From contig JBFFED010000024.1 in NCBI GenBank assembly GCA_041559015.1, positions 1 through 26,038 on the forward strand: a stretch of 26,038 nt of DNA, in the 5' to 3' direction. This stretch comes from COMBO-56-21 sp041559015. Its GTDB lineage: Archaea > Thermoplasmatota > Thermoplasmata > UBA10834. A program made the translations under genes and the position numbers. Positions 1 through 8,119 of the stretch are shown here, piece by piece. The number at the start of each line of letters is the position of its first letter. The stretch's first letter is position 1. The notes below the pieces were generated by a model, which searched no databases, was not told the DNA's origin, and saw only the letters and a list, made by a program, of their open reading frames with translations.

Positions 1-378
1 GGCTACAAGGTAGAGCGGAGAACGGTCCCCGGGATAAAGGACCTCCCAGTCGCCGCGAAGAAGCTCATCGAGGAGTCGGGCTGCGACATAGTCATCGCGC
101 TCGGCATGCCGGGCAAGGAACAGATCGACAAGGTCTGCGCCCACGAGGCCTCGACGGGGCTCATCCAGGTCCAGCTGCTCACGAACAGGCACATAATCGA
201 GGTCTTCGTGCACGAAGACGAGGCCAAGGACGCCAAGGAGCTGGCATGGCTGGCCGAGAGGCGCGCGAGGGAGCATGCGGTCAACGCCTACGACCTCGCG
301 CTCAGGCCTGAGCGGCTGGCGAAGAACGCGGGCAAGGGGCTCAGGCAGGGGTTCGAGGACGTCGGGCCAATCAGATGA
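1..378 (+). CDS. ribC: Archaeal riboflavin synthase, 5' end outside window
   Basis: Catalyses dismutation of two 6,7-dimethyl-8-ribityllumazine molecules to riboflavin, the last step of the pathway, in the cytoplasm. The frame is open from base 1 and gives 125 residues. Visible family signatures are TVPGIKDLPVAAKKL, IALGMPGK, CAHEAS, TNRHIIEVFVHEDEAKD and the C-terminal GKGLRQGFEDVGP, all typical of the archaeal (MJ1184-like) enzyme, which is unrelated to bacterial RibE. The archaeal family is about 155 residues, so roughly 30 N-terminal residues lie left of the window. The lumazine synthase gene starts 25 bases after the TGA stop, so product and substrate enzymes are probably co-transcribed. 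Identification is secure; the true start cannot be seen. Confidence 0.95.
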   Translation, partial: GYKVERRTVPGIKDLPVAAKKLIEESGCDIVIALGMPGKEQIDKVCAHEASTGLIQVQLLTNRHIIEVFVHEDEAKDAKELAWLAERRAREHAVNAYDLALRPERLAKNAGKGLRQGFEDVGPIR

Positions 379-402
379 GGATCGATGAACGGAGGTAATG
401 AC

Positions 403-816
403 ATGGCAGGAAAGATGAGGATAGGTATCGTCTGCAGCGAGTTCAACTACGACATCACGCAGATGATGCTCGAGAGGGCGAAGGAGCACGCGAAGTTCCT
501 GGACGTCGAGGTGGCCAAGGTGGTCATGACGCCAGGGGTGTACGACATACCGCTGGCAGCGAAGTCGCTCCTGAAGGACAAGGGCGTTGACGGCGTGGTC
601 GCGCTCGGCGCGGTGGTCGAGGGCGAGACAGAACACGACCAGATCATAATAGGCCAGGCCGCGAGGAAGCTGACAGACCTCGCTGTCGAGTTCGAGAAGC
701 CAGTCGGGCTGGGCATAACCGGGCCCGGCATGAGCAGGCTCCAGGCCGAGGACAGGATCGAGAGGGCCAAGGACGCCGTCGAGTCCGTCGTTAAGCAGCA
801 CAGATCCCTCAGGTGA
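403..816 (+). CDS. ribH: 6,7-dimethyl-8-ribityllumazine synthase
   Basis: Condenses 5-amino-6-ribitylaminouracil with 3,4-dihydroxy-2-butanone 4-phosphate to give the lumazine used by riboflavin synthase. The 137-residue protein shows the family pattern: an N-terminal strand ending in SEFNYDIT (substrate-binding aromatic), PGVYDIPLAAKSLL, the VVALGAVVEGETEHDQI loop with the catalytic His, and LGITGPGMSRLQAEDRIE. I place the start at 403 rather than the upstream in-frame ATG at 385 because GGAGGT at 391-396 lies six bases before 403, and the resulting protein matches the usual length of the compact archaeal form. It follows ribC closely on the same strand, forming a two-gene riboflavin unit. 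Confidence 0.95.
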   Translation: MAGKMRIGIVCSEFNYDITQMMLERAKEHAKFLDVEVAKVVMTPGVYDIPLAAKSLLKDKGVDGVVALGAVVEGETEHDQIIIGQAARKLTDLAVEFEKPVGLGITGPGMSRLQAEDRIERAKDAVESVVKQHRSLR

Positions 817-2780
817 AGTCCCCAGCTGAGAAAGCCTATAATACGTACTCGTCGTCAGGAAGTTCCGTGGGAGCGATAATACTGGGCAAGTTGCACCTGA
901 GATGGTGTGACAGCTGCAACGTGCCGGTCCTCGAGCAGAAGTCCTGCGGGATATGTGGCCATGAGACCAGGCCAGTGAAGCTGACCCCTCCCGGAGACGC
1001 CCGGCCCGCGTTCGAGAAAGACATCGATAGGTTGAGGAACCTGATTGACTCGCAGTTCGGCCCTGGAACTGGTCTCGCCATCGTTCCCGAAGGGACCTTG
1101 GTACTTCTCAACAAAGCCCCGGACATCGACCGAACGGACGAGGTCATAGTCGGCGGCGAGGTCGTCGGGGCGGTCAGATTCTCAATCTCATCAGGTGAAC
1201 GTTTCCTCCTGCGGCCGATAAGCGCCTCCGTGATCGCACCTCTGGTCATGCGAGGCTGGGTGAAGGTGGACCCGGTCGCTGCAGACGCTGTGCGGACCAA
1301 GAGCGCGAGCACGCTGGCCGTGGGCGTGACGGAGTGCGACCCGGCCATTCAGAAGGGGCAGGAGATCATAGTCCTGGACGAATCTGGCCACGCGGTCTCC
1401 GTCGGGACCTCCAAGATGGATTCCGTCGAGATCAGAGCGCGCAAGAGAGGCACAGCGGTCAAGACCAGATGGGTCGTGGACGGGAATCCCGATGTGCGAC
1501 GCAAGAGCGCAGGGTGGGACGAGGCCCTCGCCGCAAACAGGGAGGTCCTGGGCCGGAGGGCGAGGGAGGCCACCGAGTTCGTCAGGAGGACGGTGAAGGA
1601 GAGCGACCTCCCAGTCGCGGTCTCCTACAGCGGTGGAAAGGACAGCCTTGCGACTCTTCACCTGGTACTCGACGCCGGCATCAAACCGACGATGATATTC
1701 GTCGACACCGGGCTTGAGTTCGAGGAGACCAAGCAGAATGTGAAGGCAGTCGCCAAAGACCTCTCTCTCGAGCTGATCGTGGAGAGCGCTGGCGAGGCTT
1801 TCTGGAGCAACCTCGATAGGTTCGGCCCGCCCGCGAAGGACTTCAGGTGGTGCTGCAAGACATGCAAACTCGGCCCTGCCACGCAGCTGATACAGAAGAA
1901 CTTCCCGGAGGGCGTGTTGTCGTTCATCGGCCAGAGAGCCTACGAGTCGCAGCAGAGAGCGGAGAAGGGGCGCGTCTGGAGGAACCCGTGGACGCCGAAC
2001 CAGCTCGCCGCCTCCCCGATACAGAAGTGGACTGCGCTCCACGTCTGGATGTATCTCTTCTCTAAGGGGACGAACTTCAACCATCTCTACAGGGACGGGC
2101 TCGAGAGGATAGGCTGTTTCATGTGCCCCGCCACCGACCTAGCCGAGCTGAGGCTCGTGAGGAGCATCAGCCCGCAGTACGCCCGGTGGCAGGAGTACCT
2201 CGACAGATATGCTGAGAAGACGGGGTTGCCTGAGCAGTGGCTGCGTTACGACCTCTGGAGATGGAAGAGGATACCCGAGTCAGTGTTGAACGAGCTCGAA
2301 CCGCTCGAGAGGAACGCGTTAGCGGAGGCGCCTCGACCATCCGAGGACGTGAGCGCGCTCGAGTTCAGGAGCACCAGCGGCTACAACCCGTGCGTCGAGG
2401 GCCTGAGCTCGGAAGGGGTGTTCAGCCGGCCGCTGCCGATGGACAGGGTCTCCAACCTGCTCAATGCTCTTGGAGAGGTGACCACATCTCCCGATGGCTC
2501 CATCGTCGAGGTGCGCTCGATGACAGTATTCGCCGAGGGACCGGTGATGGTCCGCGCCCGAGACGAAGACGAGCTGAGGAAGAAGACCGCTTGGCTGAGG
2601 GAAATCGTCTTCAGGGCGTTCGGGTGCGCGGGGTGCGGTATATGCGTGGCGAGGTGCCCCACAGGAGCTCTCGTGCTCGATGGTGTCGCGAGGATAGACT
2701 CTGCGAGCTGCGACCACTGCGGTAAATGCCTGGGCCCGTGCCCAGCGGTGAAGTTCAAAGCGGACGAGATGGACATCTAG
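813..2780 (+). CDS. Zn-ribbon/PUA/PAPS-reductase-like protein with C-terminal [4Fe-4S] ferredoxin
   Basis: A 655-residue multidomain protein of unproven function. In order: a zinc ribbon (Cys 32, 35, 45, 48), a PUA-like segment at about 150-222 ending in the RKRGTAVKTRWV pattern, an adenine-nucleotide alpha hydrolase/PAPS-reductase-like domain with the PP-loop SYSGGKDS at 271-278, then DTGLEFEET, WCCKTCK and GCFMCPATD cysteine motifs, and two ferredoxin-type clusters from about residue 605 (CAGCGICVARCP and CDHCGKCLGPCP). Archaea carry such PAPS-reductase/ferredoxin fusions, but no assimilatory sulfate genes lie nearby. The PUA domain suggests an RNA substrate, for example a thiolation enzyme (inference). 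The GTG at 813 overlaps the ribH stop but has no SD. A TATA-like box at 836-843 and GGAG at 870-873 favour a start near CTG 882, which would remove 23 residues. The stop overlaps the next gene, which is on the other strand. Confidence 0.8.
   Translation: MKSPAEKAYNTYSSSGSSVGAIILGKLHLRWCDSCNVPVLEQKSCGICGHETRPVKLTPPGDARPAFEKDIDRLRNLIDSQFGPGTGLAIVPEGTLVLLNKAPDIDRTDEVIVGGEVVGAVRFSISSGERFLLRPISASVIAPLVMRGWVKVDPVAADAVRTKSASTLAVGVTECDPAIQKGQEIIVLDESGHAVSVGTSKMDSVEIRARKRGTAVKTRWVVDGNPDVRRKSAGWDEALAANREVLGRRAREATEFVRRTVKESDLPVAVSYSGGKDSLATLHLVLDAGIKPTMIFVDTGLEFEETKQNVKAVAKDLSLELIVESAGEAFWSNLDRFGPPAKDFRWCCKTCKLGPATQLIQKNFPEGVLSFIGQRAYESQQRAEKGRVWRNPWTPNQLAASPIQKWTALHVWMYLFSKGTNFNHLYRDGLERIGCFMCPATDLAELRLVRSISPQYARWQEYLDRYAEKTGLPEQWLRYDLWRWKRIPESVLNELEPLERNALAEAPRPSEDVSALEFRSTSGYNPCVEGLSSEGVFSRPLPMDRVSNLLNALGEVTTSPDGSIVEVRSMTVFAEGPVMVRARDEDELRKKTAWLREIVFRAFGCAGCGICVARCPTGALVLDGVARIDSASCDHCGKCLGPCPAVKFKADEMDI
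836..843 (+). promoter_or_regulatory. TATA-like box inside the annotated 5' end of the PAPS-reductase-like gene
   Basis: The sequence CTATAATA lies about 45 bases upstream of CTG 882 and 34 upstream of GGAG at 870-873. Archaeal transcription usually begins about 25 bases after the TATA centre, which would put the transcript start near 865, just before that SD. If real, the first 23 codons from GTG 813 are untranslated leader and the gene has its own promoter in addition to readthrough from ribH. Sequence resemblance only. Confidence 0.4.
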
Positions 2781-3637
2781 CGAAGGATGGCTCGCAGAGC
2801 GCCTGCCACCTCCGAGGAGCGCGCGCCCCATGGGACGACTCCCAGGTTGCCTGAGACCTCGAAACCCTCCTTAACCTTGCAGCATTTGACCAGGACGGAA
2901 CCGGATATCCCCATCTCCTCCACCAGGTCCTTCGGGCACATGTTGATCAGCCGCGGCGCCTCGCAGTCGTAGACCGATTTGAAGATCCTCGCAGACAGGC
3001 TGCAGCCTATAAGCGTGACGCTATCCAACTCCTCCCGGGAGAGAGCGGGCGTCTCATCGAGATACATCACCCTCCCCTCGGCCTTGAGGCCGGACGCCCT
3101 GCACGGGAACATGACTATCTCGCTCGAGGCGCCGTCCGCGAGGGCGTTGAGATCCCTGGTCACGGTGCGAACCCTCACATATCTGTCCTGAAGATCGGAT
3201 TCCAGGACGGAGTCCACCAACCCGATGAGCTTGGAGGGTTCGGGCGGGATGACATCGAATATAGTCAGGTCGTATGGCCGCTCCTCGATGAAGAATGAAA
3301 CATGTTCAGACCTACCCCTGACGACTACGCACTTCGTGCCTTTGGACTCCCTCAGCCTGCCCATCACGCTACCTGAGAGAACCTCGAGGCTGGGGTCATC
3401 CACAAAGGATGTCTCCTTCGGGAGAGAGAGCACGTGCACAGAGGCTATGTCCTGGAGCACCTGAATCCTGTTCTTCTTGACGACGAGGGCGACGGCCCAG
3501 TCGTTCCCTGAGTTGAACGCATAGAACCTGGTGCGGATGTAGGCCCTCTTGCCCGACAGGTAGCTCTTGATGTTCTCCTCCGTCAGCTCGAAGTCGACGA
3601 ATTTCACGCTGACTTCCTTGCAGTGTGATGGGAACAT
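2777..3637 (-). CDS. Unrecognised archaeal protein, cysteine-rich C-terminus
   Basis: A 286-residue soluble-looking protein; I do not recognise the family. It has no signal peptide or membrane segment. The first half is mixed alpha/beta with a basic stretch (KRAYIRTRFYAF). The C-terminal third carries several cysteines (MFPCRASG, LIGCSLS, VYDCEAP, NMCPKDL, VKCCKV) that could bind metal or a cluster, though the spacing fits no ferredoxin motif. The start ATG at 3637 is preceded by GAGG twelve bases upstream, which supports it; a GTG at 3607 is a weaker alternative. A TATA-like TTTTTAGA lies on this strand at 3672-3679. It is divergent from carA and its stop codon overlaps that of the PAPS-reductase-like gene. 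A real gene is likely because the frame is open, starts with an SD and has a promoter. Confidence 0.75.
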   Translation of the reverse strand: MFPSHCKEVSVKFVDFELTEENIKSYLSGKRAYIRTRFYAFNSGNDWAVALVVKKNRIQVLQDIASVHVLSLPKETSFVDDPSLEVLSGSVMGRLRESKGTKCVVVRGRSEHVSFFIEERPYDLTIFDVIPPEPSKLIGLVDSVLESDLQDRYVRVRTVTRDLNALADGASSEIVMFPCRASGLKAEGRVMYLDETPALSREELDSVTLIGCSLSARIFKSVYDCEAPRLINMCPKDLVEEMGISGSVLVKCCKVKEGFEVSGNLGVVPWGARSSEVAGALRAILR

Positions 3638-3783
3638 GCGTGTAGCCTCATTGCCGGAGAGGCATACTAGCTCTAAAAACCAACTGATAGTTGTCCAGGA
3701 TTCGATATCCGCTGGTCAGGCAGTCCAAAAAGGCACAACAAGCTTCTTTAACCCCCCTCCAAATACCCCAAAGGTCGTACTCG
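3638..3783. promoter_or_regulatory. Divergent intergenic region upstream of carA and the unknown minus-strand gene
   Basis: The 146-base spacer is more AT-rich than its flanks. On the minus strand TTTTTAGA (3672-3679) sits about 35 bases before ATG 3637. On the plus strand TTCTTTAA (3744-3751) sits about 33 bases before carA ATG 3784 and is followed by AAGGT at 3771-3775 as a weak SD. Both are plausible but degenerate TATA boxes. I see no convincing operator or attenuator for pyrimidine or arginine control. Confidence 0.4.
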
Positions 3784-4854
3784 ATGAAGGGATACCTCGT
3801 CCTCGAGGATGGGACAGTTTTTGAGGGCGAAGCTTTCGGCGCTGAAGGTGACGCTCTGGGCGAGGTTGTCTTCGCCACGGGCATGACGGGCTATCAGGAG
3901 TCGCTCACAGATCCGTCGTACTGCGGTCAGATACTCGTCGCGTCCTACCCGTTGATCGGCAACTACGGAATCAACAAGGACGATTTCCAGTCTAACAAGG
4001 TCCAGGTGTGGGGATACGCGGTCAAGGAAAGGTGCGGCCACCCCAGCCATCGGGATTCGGAGAGAACCGTCGAAGAACTTCTGAAGGAGCACGATGTGCC
4101 GGGAATATCAGGTATCGACACGAGGGCCCTGATACGCAAGCTTAGGATCCACGGCACGATGAGGGGCGGCATCTCAACGGGGAGACCGGATGCGGTGCTC
4201 GAGAGGGTCCGAGCACTCCGACCTCCAGAGGAGGCGAACCTGGTCTCGAGGGTGAGCACCAAGAAGGCCATCAGCTTCAACGACGGGCGCTCGAAGACGG
4301 TCGCGCTCTTCGATTGCGGCGTCAAGTCCGAGATCGTCCTGGAGCTCAGGAAGAGATTCAATGTCGTTCAGATGCCCTTCGACATGCCTGCAGAAGGTGT
4401 GAGGAACCTCGCACCCGATGGAATATTCATCTCCAATGGGCCGGGCAATCCCGCACACCCAGAGATGCTATCGACCACGGTCGCCGCCCTTGGGAAGCTC
4501 AAGGACGACTACCCGATGATGGGCATCTGCCTGGGGAATCAGCTCCTCTCGCTCATGTTCGGCGCGAAGACCTACAAGCTCAGGTTCGGCCACAGAGGCA
4601 TCAACCAGCCCGTGAAGATGGGCGGCAAGGTCTTCATCACATCGCAGAACCACGGCTTCGCAGTCGACGCTGAGTCCGCACATGATGTCGGGCTCGAGGT
4701 CACGGTGGTCAACCTCAACGACAGAACCGTCGAGGGTCTGAGGCACAAGGAACTGCCGATATTCTCCGTACAGTTCCATCCTGAGGCGCACCCCGGCCCT
4801 CACGACACGAGCTTCCTATTCGACAAGTTCGCGGCGATGCTGGAGGTCCGATGA
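3784..4854 (+). CDS. carA: Carbamoyl-phosphate synthase small (glutaminase) subunit
   Basis: Hydrolyses glutamine and channels ammonia to CarB for carbamoyl phosphate, precursor of pyrimidines and arginine. The 356 residues contain the CarA-specific N-terminal domain (GYLVLEDGTVFEGEAFG, TGMTGYQESLTDPSY, SYPLIGNYGI, GISGIDTRALIRKLR) and a class I amidotransferase domain with ISNGPGNP, the nucleophile Cys 249 in MGICLGNQ, and the His/Glu pair in FHPEAHPGP (His 332, Glu 334). The start at 3784 aligns with the family N-terminus; in-frame codons back to 3691 lie in the promoter region. The stop (TGA at 4852-4854) overlaps the carB start, so the two subunits are translationally coupled. Complete and apparently functional. 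Confidence 0.97.
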   Translation: MKGYLVLEDGTVFEGEAFGAEGDALGEVVFATGMTGYQESLTDPSYCGQILVASYPLIGNYGINKDDFQSNKVQVWGYAVKERCGHPSHRDSERTVEELLKEHDVPGISGIDTRALIRKLRIHGTMRGGISTGRPDAVLERVRALRPPEEANLVSRVSTKKAISFNDGRSKTVALFDCGVKSEIVLELRKRFNVVQMPFDMPAEGVRNLAPDGIFISNGPGNPAHPEMLSTTVAALGKLKDDYPMMGICLGNQLLSLMFGAKTYKLRFGHRGINQPVKMGGKVFITSQNHGFAVDAESAHDVGLEVTVVNLNDRTVEGLRHKELPIFSVQFHPEAHPGPHDTSFLFDKFAAMLEVR

Positions 4855-6671
4855 TGCCGAAGAGAACTGACCTGAAGCGGCTCATGGTGATAGGCTCCGG
4901 ACCCATCGTAATCGGGCAGGCGGCCGAGTTCGATTTCTCAGGCTCGCAGGCGTGCAGGTCGCTCAGAGAAGAGGGTTACAGGACGGTGCTGGTGAACTCG
5001 AACCCAGCCACAATCCAGACGGACCCAGAAACCGCGGACGTTGTGTACATCGAACCCCTGAACGCAGACACGATAGCCAAGATAATCGAGAAGGAGAAGG
5101 TCCAGGGCATACTCTCAGGCATGGGCGGGCAGACGGCGCTCAACCTCTGCTCGGAGCTCTCAGAGAACGGCACCCTCCAACGGCTCGGGGTCGAGCTGCT
5201 CGGCAGCCAGCCTCGGGCGATATCCCTATCAGAGGACCGCGAGCTCTTCAGGAAGACCATGCTCGAGTTGGGGGAACCCATCCCCAAGAGCAAGACCGCC
5301 AACTCGATCGAGGGATCTAGGGAGGCCGTGGTGGAGATAGGAGGATATCCAGTGCTCATCCGGCCTACCTTCACCCTCGGGGGCACGGGCGGAGGCATCG
5401 TGCATGACGACGCCGAGCTGGTCGATGTCGTCGGGAGGGGGCTGGCGTACTCGCGCATAAGACAGGTCCTGGTCGAGGAGAGCGTGGTCGGCTGGAAGGA
5501 GTTCGAGTACGAGGTCATGAGGGACTCGAACGACAGCTGCATCATCGTCTGCAACATGGAGAACCTCGACCCGATGGGCATACACACGGGCGAGAGCATC
5601 GTGGTTGCCCCTGCGCAGACACTCAGCGACCGGGACCATCAGATGCTCAGACGCGCGACCATCAAGGTCATAAGGGCGCTTGGGATCGAAGGAGGGGCGA
5701 ACATCCAGTTCGCCGTGCACCCGAACACCGGAGAGTACAGAGTGATCGAGGTCAACCCCAGGGTGTCCAGGAGCTCTGCCCTGGCTTCGAAGGCGACCGG
5801 ATACCCCATCGCCAGGGTGGCCGCCAAGATCGCGGTCGGGAGGACCCTTGACGAGATACCGAACGCCATCACCGGCAAGACATGCGCAGCCTTCGAGCCG
5901 TCGATAGACTATGTGGTCGTGAAGATACCGAGGTGGCCCTTCGACAAGTTCAGAACGGTTGACAGGCGCCTCGGCACGCAGATGAAGAGCACGGGAGAGG
6001 TGATGGCAATCGGCCGCAACTTCGCCGAGGCGCTCATGAAGGCGGTCAGGTCCCTGGAGATAGGCCGCATAGCCCTCGAACCTGAGAGATGGGACGACGA
6101 TGCTCTCAGGCAGGGGCTCGTAGAGCCGACGGATACGAGGCTGTTCATGGTCGCGGAGGCCCTGAGGAGAGGATGGGCTGTGGAAGACCTCTGCGGACTG
6201 ATAAAGTGGGACCAGTTCTTCGTCACCAAGATGAAGGAGATTGTCGAAACTGAGAAGAGGCTGGGAGAGGGACATCTCGAGAAGACTCTAGTCGAGGCGA
6301 AGAGGCTCGGCTTCGGAGACGATTACATATCGTATCTCACGGGCAAGGAGGAACGGACCGTGAGGAACCTGAGACGATCGATGAACCTCGGCGCTACCTT
6401 CAAGATGGTCGACACTTGCGCCGCCGAATTCGAGGCGGAGACTCCATACTTCTACTCCACGTTCGAGTCCGAGTGTGAGGCGAGGACATCCCAGAGGAAG
6501 AAGGTCATAGTGGTCGGAGCAGGCCCGATCAGGATAGGGCAGGGCATAGAGTTCGACTACTGCTGCGTACACGGGGCTCTGGCCCTGCGGGAGGAGGGCA
6601 TGGACTCGATCATAGTCAACAACAACCCCGAGACGGTCTCCACCGATTTCGACGTGTCCTGCAGGTTGTAA
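4854..6671 (+). CDS. carB: Carbamoyl-phosphate synthase large subunit, N-terminal part up to an in-frame TAA
   Basis: Contains the carboxyphosphate-forming half (GSGPIVIGQAAEFDFSG, GMGGQTALNL, RPTFTLGGTGGG, EVNPRVSRSSALASKATG), the oligomerisation region, and the start of the second nucleotide-binding half (GAGPIRIGQGIEFDYCCVH, NNNPETVSTDFD). It ends abruptly with VSCRL then TAA at 6669-6671, where the family has the conserved D-R-L-Y-F-E-P run. So an Asp has become Cys and a Tyr has become a stop within five codons. The frame continues in register with clear CarB sequence to 8063, and the whole unit has the normal length of about 1,070 codons. I start at ATG 4854 because GGAGGT (4842-4847) is six bases upstream; the adjacent ATG 4851 is possible. 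Alone, this fragment lacks the second ATP-grasp active site. Confidence 0.93.
   Translation: MPKRTDLKRLMVIGSGPIVIGQAAEFDFSGSQACRSLREEGYRTVLVNSNPATIQTDPETADVVYIEPLNADTIAKIIEKEKVQGILSGMGGQTALNLCSELSENGTLQRLGVELLGSQPRAISLSEDRELFRKTMLELGEPIPKSKTANSIEGSREAVVEIGGYPVLIRPTFTLGGTGGGIVHDDAELVDVVGRGLAYSRIRQVLVEESVVGWKEFEYEVMRDSNDSCIIVCNMENLDPMGIHTGESIVVAPAQTLSDRDHQMLRRATIKVIRALGIEGGANIQFAVHPNTGEYRVIEVNPRVSRSSALASKATGYPIARVAAKIAVGRTLDEIPNAITGKTCAAFEPSIDYVVVKIPRWPFDKFRTVDRRLGTQMKSTGEVMAIGRNFAEALMKAVRSLEIGRIALEPERWDDDALRQGLVEPTDTRLFMVAEALRRGWAVEDLCGLIKWDQFFVTKMKEIVETEKRLGEGHLEKTLVEAKRLGFGDDYISYLTGKEERTVRNLRRSMNLGATFKMVDTCAAEFEAETPYFYSTFESECEARTSQRKKVIVVGAGPIRIGQGIEFDYCCVHGALALREEGMDSIIVNNNPETVSTDFDVSCRL
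6669..6671 (+). other. In-frame TAA within carB at a conserved Tyr position
   Basis: Reading through this codon in the same frame joins two segments that together make a complete CarB, with no inserted or deleted bases. TAA differs from the Tyr codon TAC by one base. No ATG, GTG or TTG appears in frame between 6672 and the ATG at 6876, so the downstream part has no natural start near the break. Confidence 0.9.
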
Positions 6672-8063
6672 TTCGAGCCCATCACGGTCGAGGACGTCCT
6701 CAATGTCATCGACAAGGAGGATGCCGCCGGCATCATACTGCAGTTCGGAGGACAAACGGCCATCAACCTTGCGCTCCCTCTCCAGAAGGAGCTGAAGAAC
6801 AGGAAGACCAGGATTCTGGGCACCTCCCCCGAATCCATAGACCTCGCTGAGGACAGGAAGAAGTTCTCGAAGCTGATGGACGACCTGGGCATAAGTCAGC
6901 CGAAGTCCGGCACCGGGTTCTCCTTCGATGAGGTCAAGAGCCTCGCGAGCGAGATAGGCTATCCTGTGCTCATCCGCCCTAGCTATGTCCTGGGAGGACG
7001 CGCGATGGAGATAGTCTACAAGGAGTCTGAGCTGGAGACCTACATGCGCAGCGCGGCTAAGGTCTCGAAGAAGCACCCCATCCTGGTCGACAAGTATCTC
7101 GATCACGCGATAGAGATTGATGTGGACGCGGTCTCCGATGGCAAGGACGTGTACATAGGCGGCATCATGGAGCACATCGAGGAGGCGGGTGTCCACTCGG
7201 GCGACGCGACCATGGTGCTTCCGCCCCAGACCCTCGGGCCGGACGTCGTCAAGCAGGTCAAGAGCATCACCAAACGAGTCGCGCTGGCCATCAACACCAT
7301 CGGTCTGATGAACCTGCAGCTGGCGTACAAGGACGGCGAGATATTCATGCTCGAAGCGAACCCGCGGGCGAGCAGGACCGTGCCCATCATCTCGAAGGCC
7401 ACGGGCGTCCCGCTCGCGAAAGTGGCATCGAAGGTGATGCTCGGTAAGAGCCTCAAGGAGCTAGGACTCAAGGGCGATGCGAGGATAGGCCACGTGGCGG
7501 TCAAGGCCTCGGTGTTCCCGTTCCTGAAGCTTCCAGGAGTGGACAGCATCCTGGGCCCTGAGATGAGATCGACAGGGGAGGTCATGGGGATAGACGAGGA
7601 GTATCCGGCAGCAGTGTGGAAGGCACTTGTAGCCTCTGGCCAGAAGCTGCCGAGGCAGGGCAGTGCGTACATCAGCGTCAGGGACGAAGACAAGCCCTCA
7701 GCAGTCAGACTTGCGAAGCGCCTCAAGGCCATGGGGTTCCGCATCTTCGCGACTGAGGGCACCGCGGACGCGCTCAGGGGCAACAGGATCGAATCGACCA
7801 TGGTCTTTCGCATATCGGAGCATGGCTCGCCCGATGCGCTGAGCTTGATGAGGGCAGGTGAAGTCCAGCTCGTGGTCAATACTCCGACAGAGTCCTCGGG
7901 CGCAAGGAGAGACGGTTACATGATGAGGCGGTTGGCGGTGGAGCTGGAGATACCGTTCTTCACGACGATGCAGGGCGCGAAGGCGGCGGTCATGGCGATG
8001 GAGCACGCGTCCAAGAACGATATGACTGTCAACGACCTCTCCGTATTCCACGAGCGGAAATAG
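6672..8063 (+). pseudogene. carB: Carbamoyl-phosphate synthase large subunit, C-terminal part, in frame after the TAA
   Basis: Continues CarB directly after the stop: FEPITVEDVLNVIDKED, QFGGQTAINLALPL, the second ATP-grasp domain (LIRPSYVLGGRAMEIVY, GDATMVLPPQTL, EANPRASRTVPIISKATGVP) and the C-terminal allosteric MGS-like domain (about the last 130 residues, with FRIFATEGTADAL and VVNTPTESSGARRDGYMMRR). It carries the carbamate-phosphorylating active site, needed to finish carbamoyl phosphate. The first ATG (6876) lies inside the conserved domain and would give a truncated 395-residue protein lacking the pre-ATP-grasp part. Split carB genes exist in some methanogens, but with separate starts near domain borders, unlike here. 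Options are a sequence or assembly error, a recent nonsense mutation, or readthrough of TAA. The rest of the reading frame shows no decay. Confidence 0.9.
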
Positions 8064-8119
8064 GTCGACTCAAGACAGCAGGTATGCCCTTGTTCTAGAC
8101 CTGAACAGACCCCAGAGGC

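Noticed and set aside
5229..6275. Long minus-strand frame (348 codons) opposite carB, and similar ones at 6288-7196, 1191-2084 and 17857-18987
   Set aside because: All are antisense shadows of strongly conserved genes with no recognisable domains or start signals.
4854..8063. carB as a naturally split pair of genes, as in some methanogens
   Set aside because: The break is inside the second pre-ATP-grasp region, both parts are in the same frame with no spacer, and the second has no start before 6876, deep in the conserved domain.
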